Of a stretch of DNA of 64,000 nt, positions 1-9,552 are shown in pieces. A program made the translations under genes and the position numbers. Every line of letters begins with the position of its first letter. The stretch's first letter is position 1. Source of the DNA: HGM04593 sp045646845 (lineage in GTDB: Bacteria > Bacteroidota > Bacteroidia > Bacteroidales > Bacteroidaceae); NCBI GenBank assembly GCA_045646845.1, contig JAZRLO010000015.1, forward strand, positions 62,001 to 126,000, read 5' to 3'. The notes beneath the pieces are model-generated. The model searched no databases, had not been told where the DNA came from, and was given only the letters and a program-made list of their open reading frames with translations.

Positions 1-3000
1 CAAGACGGCACTCCGCGCGGATGAGGTGCTGGCAGTAGCGTATGAATATACATATGGGGGACAGACATATCAGGTCGGTGAATTCTCGAGCGACATAAAG
101 GAGTCGAAAACGACGCTCTTCCTGAAACTGATAAAGCCCAACGCCTGTTCGCCCAAGAACGGTTGCTGGGACCTCATGATGAAGAATGTGTATTCTTTGG
201 GAACAAGAAACCTGAAGAGCACAGGCTTCAAACTCGATGTCTATTATGCGAGCGACAGCCTGGGAACGAACATCACGTATCTGCCGGAACAGCAACTTAA
301 AGGTAAGACGCTGCTGCAGATGATGGGGCTCGACAGGCTCGACAGCAACAACAGCAAGGAGAACCCGAACGGTGTGTTCGACTTCATCGAAGGCTACACG
401 GTGGATGCCGCAGGAGGACGTATATTCTTCCCGTCGGTAGAACCGTTCGGCAGTTATCTTGAAAGCAAGATTGCCAACAGGCAGCTGTCCGACAAATATG
501 TCTTCCACGAGCTTTATGACTCCACGAAAACCGTGGCAAAACAGATTGCCGAAAAGGACAAATTCTACCTGATAGGTGAATTCACCGGTACGGCGGCAAA
601 TGTAATACATACAGGTTCAACAAACATTCCGCGAGGTTCCGTAGTGGTTACGGCCGGTGGCATGACACTGGTAGAGAACAGCGACTATCAGGTCGATTAC
701 TCATCGGGTACGGTGACCATCCTTAACCAGAACATCATAGATGCAGGAACGAACGTGCAGGTGTCGCTCGAGAGCAACACACTGTTCAACATGCAGCGCA
801 AGACTGTACTCGGACTCAACTGGGCTTATGACTTCTCCGATGACTTCAAGTTCGGAGGTACACTCCTTTCACTGTCGGAAAAACCGCTAACTTCAAAGGT
901 TGACATGGGTTCAGAGCCCCTTAACAACTTCCTGTGGGGATTCAACCTGAACTGGAAAAAGGAGAGCCAATGGCTCACGAACATGATAGACAAACTGCCG
1001 TTCATAAGCTGCACCGCACCGTCATCGATAACGCTCTCGGCGGAGTTCGCAAGGCTGGAGGCCGGGACATCGAGTGACGTGCAGAGCGAGGCCTCGTACA
1101 TCGACGACTTCGAGAGCACGGAAAACGGCATAGACATAAAATCTCCGTCACAATGGATGCTGGCTTCGTCGCCGGGAGGGATGCAGTACAGCAACCTGAG
1201 CAATGACCTGCGCACCGGATTCAACCGCGCGCACCTGAGCTGGTACACCATTGACCCGCTGTTTACGCGCCGCAGTTCGTCACTGACCCCAGCACACATC
1301 AAGAGCGACGTGGAACAGCTGTCTAACCACTACGTACGCGAGGTCTATGAGAGGGAACTTTACCCTAACAAGGAATCGACATACGGCGAGTCATCGACAC
1401 TCTCGCTGCTCAACGTGACATACTACCCCAACGAACGCGGACCGTACAACTTGGACACAGACCTCGACTACAACGGAAAGCTCAATGACCCCGAAAAGCG
1501 TTGGGGCGGAATGACGCGCCAGCTCACGACTACCGATTTCGAGGGAGCAAACATACAGTATTTGGAGTTCTGGATGCTCGACCCCTTCATCTACGAACAG
1601 AACGGCATGGGCGGAGAACTCTACTTCAACCTGGGCGAGGTATCGGAGGATATTCTCAAGGACGGCAAGAAGTTCTACGAGAACGGACTGCCGGCCGAGG
1701 GCAACAGCTATGGACACGAAGAGACCGTATGGGGAAAGGTCCCCACGACGACCAGTCTGGTGTATGCATTCGACAACAATGCCGGCAGCCGAGACCAGCA
1801 GGATGTAGGACTCAACGGACTGAGCAGCGCGGACGAGGCTGAGTTCCCGGCATACAAGGAGTACCTTGCAGCCATCAAGGGACGTGTAAGACAGGAGGTC
1901 TATGACAGCATCGCAGCCGACCCGGCCGGTGACGACTACCATTACTTCAGGGGCGGCGACTACGATGCGGCGGAACGGAGCATCATTGAACGATACAAAT
2001 ATTTCAACAACACCGAGGGCAACTCGCCGAGTTCTTCGGACGACAGTTTCAGCAGTGCGGCAAAGACAACTCCCGATGTCGAGGATGCAAACCAGGACTT
2101 CACCATGGACGAGTACGAGAACTACTTCCAGTACAGGATATCGCTCCGCCCCGAGGAGATGCAGGTGGGAAAGAACTATATCACGGACAAGCGTACCGTA
2201 ACCACCAAACTGCGCAACGGAAACACGGAAAGTGTGAACTGGTACAAGTTCCGCATCCCCATTGACGAGTACGAAAAGGCTGTGGGCACAATCAGGGACT
2301 TCACGTCGATACGTTTCATACGAATGTACATGACCAAGTTCCAGAAGCCCATAACCCTGCGCTTCGCGACAATGCAGTTCGTGCGCGGCGACTGGAGACC
2401 ATACCAGCAACCCATAGCATCGAAGAACAACACGGCACCGACCATTTCGGGCGAGTTCACCACATCGGCGGTGAGCATAGAGGAACACGGCGACAGAAAA
2501 CCTGTAAACTACGTGCTTCCACCGGGAATCACACGTATCCTCGACCCGAGCCAGCCACAACTGAGACAGGACAACGAACAGGCACTGTCGCTGAACGTCA
2601 GTGACCTGGGCGGCAAGGAGTCGCGTGCTGTATATAAGAAAAGCAACCTTGACATACGGCAGTATGAGCGCATACAGCTCTACATACATGCCGAAGCACC
2701 GGAACTGGATGCCACACAGTTGAAGAACAACGACCTTTCACTGTTCGTACGCCTGGGATCGGACTACAAGAGCAACTACTATGAGTACGAGGTGCCGCTC
2801 ACCATCACCCCACACGGTTCTTACGACGGCAACAGTTCTGTCGCCGCCGCGCAGGTATGGCCCGAGGAGAACATGATAGACATCCCTATAGGAAAGCTCA
2901 CCGATGTGAAGGTAAGACGCAACACCCTGCGCAACAGCAATGCCGAAGGGGTGACCAACACCACCATATACAGCGAGTATGACGAGGATACGCCAAAGAA

Positions 3001-5995
3001 CAGGATAAGCGTTGTCGGTAGCCCGTCACTCGGACAGATAAAGGTGATGATGATAGGTGTGCGCAACAACAGTTCAAGCAACAAATCGGCCATCATATGG
3101 GTAAACGAGATGCGACTGCTGGGATTCAACAACAAGAGCGGATGGGCAGCACAGGGCAACCTGAACATAAAACTCAGCGACCTTGGCTCGTTCGCGGCAC
3201 AAGGCAAGATTGAGACTGCCGGGTTCGGCGGGCTCGAGGAGAAGCTGGCCGCACGCCGCACCGACGACTATTACCGCTACTCTCTGACCGGTACATTCGA
3301 TGTAGGACGATTCTTCCCGAAATCGTTCAAGCTCTCGTTACCGACCTACTATTCGTTCACCGAGGAGGTGACATCACCTCTCTACAGCCCGTTCGACAGC
3401 GACCTTGAACTGGATGACGTGTTAGATTCGTACAGCGGAGAGAGCAAGGACTCGCTGAAGAGTATTGCCCAGGTGCGCTCGATAATGAGAAACTTCAGTG
3501 TAAGCAACGCAAAACTCAACATCGCGAGCAAGACTCCGATGCCCTATGACCCGGCAAACTTCAGCTTCAGCTACTCGAGGTCATCGACCGACAACAGCGG
3601 AAGCACGGTAAAGTGGGAGAACCGTCTCGACTGGAAGGCATCGGCAAGCTACAACTACGCAAGCCCCATAAAGACAATAAAGCCTTTCGAGAAGATCAAG
3701 AGCAAGTCGAAATGGCTGAAAATACTCAAGGAGTGGGGATTGAACCCTCTGCCGCAGTCAATCGCGTTCAACACCGACATTACGCGAACCTACCACGAAC
3801 TGCAGAGACGTGACATAAACGCTATGGCCGGAAGCGAAGAGATACCTCTGACATTCTCGCAGCAGTTCTACTGGAACAGGTCGCTCGCCATCAAATGGGA
3901 CCCGACGACCAACCTTCGCATGAGCATCAACACAGGAACCAATGCCGAGGTCGAAGAGCCGTTCCTGCCAGTGAACAAGGACCGCTACCCGAACGAATAC
4001 ACAATGTGGAAGGATTCCGTCAAACAGAGCCTGATGCACCTGGGACGTCCGCTCGGATACCAGCAGAGTTTCAACGCCTCATACACCCTGCCGCTGAACA
4101 AGTTACCCATATTCGAGTGGCTCACGGCCGATGCAAGCTACTCGGCCACATACAACTGGCAGAGAGGAAACAGCATAGGAGGAGTGAACTTCGGAAACAA
4201 CATCTCGAACAAACGCAACGTTTCGCTGAAGGGAACATTCAACCTTGAGAAACTGTACAACATATTCCCATACCTTGAAGAGACCAACAAGCGTTTCGCA
4301 AGCAGCGGAAAGAAGAGCACGACAAAAACAAAGAAAACCAAGAAGACCAAGCCGAAACCGTTCACCAAAGAGGTTGAACTGAAGATGGACACTACGGTTA
4401 CACTCAGCCACAACCTGAAGAGCAAGAAACTGGAGGTTACAGCAAGGACCAAAAGCGGCGAGAAGTACAGGCTGAAGTACAAGATTGTTGACGAGAACAA
4501 GATACTTATAAAGAACAACGACAGCATAAGCGTAAAGGTCACCATTCTGGCCAAGGGCAACGACAGCGAGCGCAGCGGCTTCGCCAAGGCGATGCAGTAC
4601 CCCGTGAGAGCATTGATGATGGTGCGCAACGTCTCGTTCACTTACACGAACGCATACGCGATGAACCTGCCGGGATTCCTCCCAAGTGCAGGCGACATAT
4701 TCGGACAGAACAGCGTTGACGGCATATATGCTCCGGGACTCGACTTTGCGTTCGGACTGACGGACGACACATATCTTGAAAAGGCGCACAGGCGCAACTG
4801 GCTGCTGCGCAGCGACAGCATAGCATCGCAGGCAAGCAGCACCGCCGCCGAGGATCTGCAGATAAGGATGACCGTGGAGCCGCTCAAGGACTTTAAGATT
4901 GACCTTAACGCGAGCTGGACAAGAAACAGCAGCAAGAGCATACAGTTCATGTACGAAGGAATGCCGGTTAACGAATCGGGCGGTTTCTCCATGACGACAA
5001 TATCTATAGGAAACTCCTTCGGCGGAGGCAATGCCGACAACAACTACCAGTCGGACGTGTTCGACAACTTCGTAGGCAACCTTGACAAGCACCGCAGGAG
5101 ACTCGAGGATGTTTATGCAGGGACAAAATACCCGGTTTCGAGCCAGCTTGCAGGAGAGCAGTACGACCCTGCGAACGGAGGCGTTGACATCTATTCGGCA
5201 GACGTAATGGTGCCGGCCTTCCTGGAGACATATACAAGCGGCGGAGGCAACGACATATTCCCCAACATGCTGCGCATGCTGCCGAACTGGAAGATAAAGT
5301 ATTCGGGACTCTCCAAGCTGCCGTTCTTCGAGAAGTACTTCAAGAGCGTGAATATAGAGCATGGTTACAAGAGCGTATATGCAGTTGGTTCATACAGCAC
5401 ATACGCGACATACATGGAGTACAGCAAGGGCATAGGTTTCGTGAACAACACGGCGACAGGACTGCCGGTGCCCAGCAGCAGGTACAACATCGGTTCGGTA
5501 TCGGTGAACGAGAGTTTCTCACCGCTCATCGGCCTTGACGTCACGACACACAACAACCTTACAATAGGCGGAAAGTTCATACAGACCAGAATGCTCAACC
5601 TGAGCCTCACGGCGATACAGATGGTGGAGACATTCAGTCAGGAAATCGCATTCAACGTGGGATACAAGATAATAAACCTTAAGCTTTTCGGCGGCGGAAA
5701 GAAGGCCAGCAAGGATAAGAAGAAGAGCAGCGGCAATGACATAAACATAAGAGCCGACTTCTCGTTCAAGAACACATCTTCGATATGCCGCAGCATAGAC
5801 AAGGGCACAACTCAGGCGACAAGCGGAAACAAGTCGTTCAACTACTCCGTAACAGCAGACTACGCATACAGCAAGATGCTGACGTTCAGTCTCTACTTCG
5901 ACAGGCAGAAGACCATTCCGCTGATATCGACAAGTTCATACCCCACTGCGACGACCGACTTCGGCATAAGCATGAAGTTCTCGCTGACAAGGTAA
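1..5995 (+). CDS. sprA: T9SS outer-membrane translocon SprA (Sov), 5' end cut off by the window
   Basis: Reading frame opens at base 2 (K-T-A-L-R-A-D-E-V-L-A-V-A-Y-E-Y-T) and runs about 1,997 codons to TAA; the start lies upstream of the window. SprA is the giant outer-membrane barrel through which type IX secretion cargo crosses; family members are about 2,300-2,500 residues, so roughly the last 80% is here. Supporting sequence: DEVLAVAYEYTYGGQTYQVG near the visible start, many alternating amphipathic strands rich in Tyr/Ser/Asn, SASYNY and SVTADYAYSKM-type strands at the end, and a closing barrel strand ISMKFSLTR. A Lys/Thr-rich low-complexity insert (KKSTTKTKKTKKTKPK) sits at about 4312-4362, and another Lys-rich stretch near 5690-5740. 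A T9SS-tailed enzyme at 42774 is a likely client. The L,D-transpeptidase follows after 18 bases. Family identity is from recognition of sequence and size. Confidence 0.93.
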   Translation, partial: KTALRADEVLAVAYEYTYGGQTYQVGEFSSDIKESKTTLFLKLIKPNACSPKNGCWDLMMKNVYSLGTRNLKSTGFKLDVYYASDSLGTNITYLPEQQLKGKTLLQMMGLDRLDSNNSKENPNGVFDFIEGYTVDAAGGRIFFPSVEPFGSYLESKIANRQLSDKYVFHELYDSTKTVAKQIAEKDKFYLIGEFTGTAANVIHTGSTNIPRGSVVVTAGGMTLVENSDYQVDYSSGTVTILNQNIIDAGTNVQVSLESNTLFNMQRKTVLGLNWAYDFSDDFKFGGTLLSLSEKPLTSKVDMGSEPLNNFLWGFNLNWKKESQWLTNMIDKLPFISCTAPSSITLSAEFARLEAGTSSDVQSEASYIDDFESTENGIDIKSPSQWMLASSPGGMQYSNLSNDLRTGFNRAHLSWYTIDPLFTRRSSSLTPAHIKSDVEQLSNHYVREVYERELYPNKESTYGESSTLSLLNVTYYPNERGPYNLDTDLDYNGKLNDPEKRWGGMTRQLTTTDFEGANIQYLEFWMLDPFIYEQNGMGGELYFNLGEVSEDILKDGKKFYENGLPAEGNSYGHEETVWGKVPTTTSLVYAFDNNAGSRDQQDVGLNGLSSADEAEFPAYKEYLAAIKGRVRQEVYDSIAADPAGDDYHYFRGGDYDAAERSIIERYKYFNNTEGNSPSSSDDSFSSAAKTTPDVEDANQDFTMDEYENYFQYRISLRPEEMQVGKNYITDKRTVTTKLRNGNTESVNWYKFRIPIDEYEKAVGTIRDFTSIRFIRMYMTKFQKPITLRFATMQFVRGDWRPYQQPIASKNNTAPTISGEFTTSAVSIEEHGDRKPVNYVLPPGITRILDPSQPQLRQDNEQALSLNVSDLGGKESRAVYKKSNLDIRQYERIQLYIHAEAPELDATQLKNNDLSLFVRLGSDYKSNYYEYEVPLTITPHGSYDGNSSVAAAQVWPEENMIDIPIGKLTDVKVRRNTLRNSNAEGVTNTTIYSEYDEDTPKNRISVVGSPSLGQIKVMMIGVRNNSSSNKSAIIWVNEMRLLGFNNKSGWAAQGNLNIKLSDLGSFAAQGKIETAGFGGLEEKLAARRTDDYYRYSLTGTFDVGRFFPKSFKLSLPTYYSFTEEVTSPLYSPFDSDLELDDVLDSYSGESKDSLKSIAQVRSIMRNFSVSNAKLNIASKTPMPYDPANFSFSYSRSSTDNSGSTVKWENRLDWKASASYNYASPIKTIKPFEKIKSKSKWLKILKEWGLNPLPQSIAFNTDITRTYHELQRRDINAMAGSEEIPLTFSQQFYWNRSLAIKWDPTTNLRMSINTGTNAEVEEPFLPVNKDRYPNEYTMWKDSVKQSLMHLGRPLGYQQSFNASYTLPLNKLPIFEWLTADASYSATYNWQRGNSIGGVNFGNNISNKRNVSLKGTFNLEKLYNIFPYLEETNKRFASSGKKSTTKTKKTKKTKPKPFTKEVELKMDTTVTLSHNLKSKKLEVTARTKSGEKYRLKYKIVDENKILIKNNDSISVKVTILAKGNDSERSGFAKAMQYPVRALMMVRNVSFTYTNAYAMNLPGFLPSAGDIFGQNSVDGIYAPGLDFAFGLTDDTYLEKAHRRNWLLRSDSIASQASSTAAEDLQIRMTVEPLKDFKIDLNASWTRNSSKSIQFMYEGMPVNESGGFSMTTISIGNSFGGGNADNNYQSDVFDNFVGNLDKHRRRLEDVYAGTKYPVSSQLAGEQYDPANGGVDIYSADVMVPAFLETYTSGGGNDIFPNMLRMLPNWKIKYSGLSKLPFFEKYFKSVNIEHGYKSVYAVGSYSTYATYMEYSKGIGFVNNTATGLPVPSSRYNIGSVSVNESFSPLIGLDVTTHNNLTIGGKFIQTRMLNLSLTAIQMVETFSQEIAFNVGYKIINLKLFGGGKKASKDKKKSSGNDINIRADFSFKNTSSICRSIDKGTTQATSGNKSFNYSVTADYAYSKMLTFSLYFDRQKTIPLISTSSYPTATTDFGISMKFSLTR

Positions 5996-6013
5996 ATTCA
6001 TTAAGAAGAGAGC

Positions 6014-6505
6014 ATGAAAACAAAGAGACTCCTTATAGCACTGTTCCTGTTGTTGCCTGCGATAGTGATGGCAGGCAACCATATTGTGATATCAAAACAG
6101 AAGATGAGGCTGTACGTGGTAAACGAAAGGCAAGACATCATTTTCCAATGCCCTATTGCATGCGGCATGTATGTGGGCAAGAAACAGCGTGCAGGAGACC
6201 ACAAGACCCCGGAAGGAAAGTTCAGGATAAATATGATACACGACTCCTCGACATGGAGGTACGACTTCAAGGACGGCAAAGGACCCAGAGCCGGAGCCTA
6301 CGGCCCGTATTTCTTCAGGCTCGATGTCCCGGGATTCAGGGATATAGGAATACACGGTACAGTATTCCCGGAATCCATCGGCACTCGCAGCAGCAGAGGG
6401 TGCATTAGACTCAGGAACGAGGATATAGAGAGACTGTACCCCCTTTGCTATGTAGGAATGACGGTCATAATAGGGCCGGACGAAGTAGTAGAGAGTGCGT
6501 TGTAA
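6014..6505 (+). CDS. secreted L,D-transpeptidase (YkuD domain)
   Basis: 163 residues. Residues 1-20 are a signal peptide (Lys/Arg, then a Leu/Ile core ending VMA before G21). The rest is a single YkuD fold: it carries the family signature H114-G-T...S-R-G-C130-I-R-L, with Cys130 the predicted nucleophile and His114 and Arg132 supporting it. YkuD enzymes make 3-3 crosslinks in peptidoglycan or attach proteins to it in the periplasm. It starts 18 bases after the sprA stop on the same strand, so the two may be co-transcribed, which would pair an outer-membrane secretion pore with a wall-modifying enzyme; that pairing is inference. A purine-rich stretch aagaagagagc precedes the ATG. Confidence 0.9.
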   Translation: MKTKRLLIALFLLLPAIVMAGNHIVISKQKMRLYVVNERQDIIFQCPIACGMYVGKKQRAGDHKTPEGKFRINMIHDSSTWRYDFKDGKGPRAGAYGPYFFRLDVPGFRDIGIHGTVFPESIGTRSSRGCIRLRNEDIERLYPLCYVGMTVIIGPDEVVESAL

Positions 6506-6612
6506 AAATTATACAACGAGGGAAAGCTCAGCGGATATAAGGACCGCCGTAACAGGCATCCCTTCTTGACAGAGTGCAGTCCGTAATGGATTGACTTTTT
6601 TCCAATACACCA

Positions 6613-6664
6613 TAAAAACACTTCAGCCGCAGACACTCTTTTAAGTTGTCTGCGGCTGAAGTGT
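6613..6664 (-). terminator. intrinsic terminator of tRNA-Arg
   Basis: Perfect 18-bp inverted repeat (6618-6635 with 6647-6664), 11-base loop, followed on the minus strand by a run of T (complement of aaaaa at 6614-6618). Its first stem base coincides with the discriminator base of the tRNA, so tRNA 3' end and terminator stem are directly fused. Confidence 0.9.
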
Positions 6665-6735
6665 ACCTCGGTCGGGAATCGAACCCGAATCTAAGTCTTA
6701 GGAGGACCTTATTCTATCCATTGAACTACCAAGGC
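6664..6735 (-). tRNA. tRNA-Arg(CCT)
   Basis: 72 bases on the minus strand fold into a full cloverleaf: 7-bp acceptor (GCCTTGG with CCGAGGT, closing G-T pair), D stem GTTC/GAAT, anticodon stem AGGTC/GACTT with loop CTCCTAA giving anticodon CCT (reads AGG), 4-base variable loop, T stem TCGGG/CCCGA with loop TTCGATT. CCA is not encoded, so it must be added after transcription; a CCA-adding enzyme candidate lies at 19132. Confidence 0.95.
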
Positions 6736-6914
6736 AGGTTGCACCGTCCTGCAAATCCGCCGCGAAGATAAGCAAATTATTCGCAAACTTCAAATGCTGT
6801 GATGCCATTTTATACACGGAAACGCAAAAAACTGTTATATTGTTTTAAAGTTTGGAGAGTATGGGGAACACCTATTTAATATTTATATTATATTAGCGAC
6901 AAAGAATTTTGACA

Positions 6915-7709
6915 ATGAGAATATACACAACAATACTGGCAATGTTGATGTGCCTGGGATTGCAGGCACAGAATTTCGACGAACTGTGCGAAAGCGGAGC
7001 GGCCGCTCTCGGAAAGGGAGAATACGACAAGGCCGCGAAACAATTCGGCAAGGCACTGCTTGAAAGCAGAAGCGACAAAGAGAAGATTTATGCTCTCCTG
7101 AACCTGGCTTATTCTCAACAGATGGGCGGCAAGTTAAAGTATGCCCTCGAAAGCTACGACAATGCCGCCGCAATGAGCGGAAACAATACACAGGTACTGC
7201 TGCTGCGCGGCAGGCTTTTCATGGAGATAGACAGCACCGCCAAAGCGGCAGAAGACTTCAGCGAAGTAATAAGAAGGGAGCCCGGGAACTGTGACGCGCT
7301 GTTCGCAAGGGCGCATGCTTACACAGACGGAGGCGAGTATGAAAAAGCCATGGAGGATTACAGAACACTGATGGAGACGACACCGAACGTCCCTGCCGTG
7401 AAGTTGGGGATGACAAGGCTGTACCAGACTCAGGGAAAGTACAGCGAAGCCATGACAATAGTAAACCTGCTCATTGAGGAGGAACCGGGCAATGCCGCTT
7501 ATTACATAGCAAGAAGCGACATCGAGAGGAAGCTAGGGCAATATGAGCTGGCAATAATGGATGTAGAGGAGGCTGCAAGGATTGAACCCGGCAATGCAGA
7601 CCACTACACATTGCTGTCCATTCTATATAAGGAACTCGGAAAAGTGGAAACTGCCGGCAAATACCGGAGAGAAGCCGACCGACTCATAAAGGACCGGCCT
7701 GAACAGTGA
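6915..7709 (+). CDS. secreted TPR-repeat protein
   Basis: 264 residues from the ATG at 6915; a TTG six bases earlier is also in frame but less likely. Residues 1-19 look like a signal peptide (hydrophobic core ending LQAQ). The remainder is a row of tetratricopeptide repeats about 34 residues long, with the A-x-x-F/Y-x-x-A/G pattern visible in segments such as YDKAAKQFGKAL, YEKAMEDYRTLM, YSEAMTIVNLLI and YELAIMDVEEAA. TPR proteins act as scaffolds for protein-protein contacts; this one is predicted to be periplasmic or surface-associated. No partner gene is obvious: it stands alone between the tRNA and the AraC-type regulator. Specific function not recognised. Confidence 0.85.
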   Translation: MRIYTTILAMLMCLGLQAQNFDELCESGAAALGKGEYDKAAKQFGKALLESRSDKEKIYALLNLAYSQQMGGKLKYALESYDNAAAMSGNNTQVLLLRGRLFMEIDSTAKAAEDFSEVIRREPGNCDALFARAHAYTDGGEYEKAMEDYRTLMETTPNVPAVKLGMTRLYQTQGKYSEAMTIVNLLIEEEPGNAAYYIARSDIERKLGQYELAIMDVEEAARIEPGNADHYTLLSILYKELGKVETAGKYRREADRLIKDRPEQ

Positions 7710-7789
7710 GCCGTTTTGCTCATATTCAGGACAAGGAAAACAGTTTTCAACGTTTTTAACATTAACGGGATGATTTTAAGTTCATTTGT

Positions 7790-7823
7790 TTTGATTTTAT
7801 TTAACAAAAATGTAGTACATTTG
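7790..7823 (+). promoter_or_regulatory. Bacteroidota-type promoter for the AraC-family gene
   Basis: TTTG (7790-7793), 22-base spacer, TACATTTG (7816-7823), matching the TTTG/TAnnTTTG pattern with a spacer 1-2 bases longer than usual. The ATG is 24 bases after the -7 box. Confidence 0.6.
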
Positions 7824-7847
7824 GGATGAACATTGAAAACAACCATT

Positions 7848-8282
7848 ATGACAGAAAGACCATCTACTCCTTACAATATCAGAGAGAAGCAGGAGAAAAA
7901 CGCTGCCTACCGCTCCCTGATACGGGCAGAGCTTGCAGACGAACTGTATGAAAGAATTCTGAACATCATCGTAATAGAAAAGCGTTACCGCGACAAATGC
8001 TTTTCGGCAAAGGAACTTGCCAAGATGCTCAACACCAACACGCGATACATCTCGGCAGTAATCAATTCGCGTTTCAACACGAACTTCTCGTGTCTTGTCA
8101 ACGAGTACAGAGTAAAAGAGGCTCTGTACAAGATGACAGACAAGAGGTATGCCGACATGACCATCGAAGAGATAGGCACAGCCGTAGGCTTCGCAAACCG
8201 CCAGTCGTTCTATGCATCTTTCTACAGGATTATGGGCGAGACACCAAACCACTACAGGAAGAGACATACAACACAGAAATAA
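7848..8282 (+). CDS. AraC-family helix-turn-helix protein
   Basis: 144 residues from the ATG at 7848 (the in-frame TTG at 7833 is a weaker choice). The second half is an AraC-type double helix-turn-helix: first helix pair in FSAKELAKMLNTNTRYISAV, linker, then MTIEEIGTAVGFANRQSFYA and a closing FYRIMGETPNHYRK, which is the usual F-x-R-x-x-G-x-x-P-x-x-Y-R end. The first half is only about 50 residues (PYNIREKQEKNAAYRSLI) and has no cupin-like sensor, so this looks like the DNA-binding module that in Bacteroidota often stands alone or is the output part of hybrid sensors. It is 4 bases ahead of the AlkD-like gene and probably co-transcribed. Target unknown. Confidence 0.85.
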   Translation: MTERPSTPYNIREKQEKNAAYRSLIRAELADELYERILNIIVIEKRYRDKCFSAKELAKMLNTNTRYISAVINSRFNTNFSCLVNEYRVKEALYKMTDKRYADMTIEEIGTAVGFANRQSFYASFYRIMGETPNHYRKRHTTQK

Positions 8283-8286
8283 CAAT

Positions 8287-8934
8287 ATGCCTGACGAAAT
8301 CCACGAAACCATAAAAGAGATAAAGAAGAGCCTGCGCCTTTCAATGAACGGCGTAGTATCGACCCTGCAACGCAGACAAGGTCTCGACTACAGAATAAAC
8401 TTCGGAGTCGAGATTCCGCGTCTTAAAGGGATTGCGGCAGACTACCCTCAGAAGAGGGAGCTTGCCGAAACACTTTGGCAGGAGAACATCAGGGAGTGCA
8501 AGCTGCTTGCGATAATGCTCATGCCACAGGAGGAGTACGGCAACATTGCCGGGAAGTGGGTCGCAGAAGTGAAATACCCTGAAATTGCAGAACACCTTGC
8601 GATGAAAATACTCTGCCGCATGCCCGATGCAGCCGAGCATGCGCTCGAATGGTGCGGCAGCAAAGAGGGGTTGACCGGACACTGCGGTTTTCTCTCCCTT
8701 TCGAACATACTGCGCAACGGGGGGAGCTTAGACATCGGCCACGAGAAGCGACTGGTGAAAATATTTCTGGAACTGCAGGGAGACCAACCCGGTTCACTGC
8801 TCACACGCCGTGCCACAGACACCCTGTACAGGTATCTTGAAAGCACTGACGGCGCAGCCGAGAGGATTATTGCGGAACACGATGACCTGCCGGAAGAGGT
8901 TGCAGAGATACTACGGGACTACATACAGGAATAG
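8287..8934 (+). CDS. AlkD-like HEAT-repeat DNA alkylation repair family protein
   Basis: 215 residues starting MPDEIHETIKEIKKSLR at the ATG four bases after the previous stop. The sequence matches the Bacteroidota branch of the DNA alkylation repair (AlkD/AlkC-like, HEAT-repeat) family: S-M-N-G-V-V-S near residue 20, INFGVEIPRLKGIA near 40, ELAETLWQENIRECKLLAIM near 65, and alternating amphipathic helices after that. Classic AlkD removes N3- and N7-alkylpurines without base flipping; whether this shorter branch is a glycosylase is not established, and I could not identify a definite catalytic Asp. Pairing with an AraC-type gene recalls alkylation-response gene pairs, but that is inference. 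Confidence 0.75.
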   Translation: MPDEIHETIKEIKKSLRLSMNGVVSTLQRRQGLDYRINFGVEIPRLKGIAADYPQKRELAETLWQENIRECKLLAIMLMPQEEYGNIAGKWVAEVKYPEIAEHLAMKILCRMPDAAEHALEWCGSKEGLTGHCGFLSLSNILRNGGSLDIGHEKRLVKIFLELQGDQPGSLLTRRATDTLYRYLESTDGAAERIIAEHDDLPEEVAEILRDYIQE

Positions 8935-9051
8935 GCGTATCACGCGCAATGCGCAAACATTTTCTTTGAAAAATCAAACAGTTTCCGCCCCGTTCTGCAT
9001 TTTTATGGAATTTTAAAGGATTCAGTACGCTGTTTATTGCAAAAAAATCGG

Positions 9052-9059
9052 TAATTTTG
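9052..9059 (+). promoter_or_regulatory. -7 box TAATTTTG ahead of the Fur-family gene
   Basis: TAATTTTG at 9052-9059 fits TAnnTTTG; no clear TTTG at the expected -33 spacing. The implied transcript would have a leader of only about 10 bases before the ATG at 9076. Confidence 0.5.
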
Positions 9060-9075
9060 TAGCAATTGGCGCAAT

Positions 9076-9552
9076 ATGGAAAACGAAAGGATTGCAGAGA
9101 CCGCAAAACAGCTCTTCACCGAGTACCTGAAAGAGAACAGGTGCAGGTGCACTCTGGAACGCTACGCCATCCTCGATGCCATCTATTCGATAAACGGAAG
9201 TTTTGAGATTGAGGAGCTGCTGAGACACCTCGAGGAGAACGAAAAGTTCAGGGTCAGCAGAGCCACGGTATATAACACCATATCGCTGCTGATAAAGGCA
9301 AACCTTGTAATCCACCACCAGTACGGAACGGCATCGAAATACGAAAGATGCCTTGGCGCGGGCAAGGCGCACGCCGTCTGCACCAAATGCGGAAAAGTTA
9401 CGGAGATAAACAATATTAACCTGACAGATACAATAACTGCGAACATCAAGAAATTTCATTTAACCCATTATTCGCTGTACGCGTACGGACTTTGCAACAA
9501 ATGCCACCAGGCGGCAAAGAGACGCAAGACACGGATGACTAAAAAGAAATGA
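9076..9552 (+). CDS. Fur-family metal-dependent repressor
   Basis: 158 residues. An N-terminal winged helix (residues about 20-90: TLERYAILDAI ... FEIEELLRHL ... VSRATVYNTISLLIKANLV) is followed by a dimerisation/metal domain with HAVCTKCGK and YGLCNKCHQ, two CxxC pairs that form the structural zinc site of Fur proteins. The C terminus is very basic (KRRKTRMTKKK). Members sense iron, zinc, manganese or peroxide; sequence alone does not tell which. The stop overlaps the start of purA by an ATGA, so it leads a purA-peptidase-hisS run. A repressor heading such a housekeeping set is worth noting but its targets may be elsewhere. Confidence 0.9.
   Translation: MENERIAETAKQLFTEYLKENRCRCTLERYAILDAIYSINGSFEIEELLRHLEENEKFRVSRATVYNTISLLIKANLVIHHQYGTASKYERCLGAGKAHAVCTKCGKVTEINNINLTDTITANIKKFHLTHYSLYAYGLCNKCHQAAKRRKTRMTKKK

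Noticed and set aside
1391..2689. 432-codon open frame on the minus strand inside sprA, and a similar one at 4103-5362
   Set aside because: Antisense to a clear SprA frame, composition like a frame shadow (many Val/Leu/Arg/Cys), no known motif, and no promoter or ribosome site.
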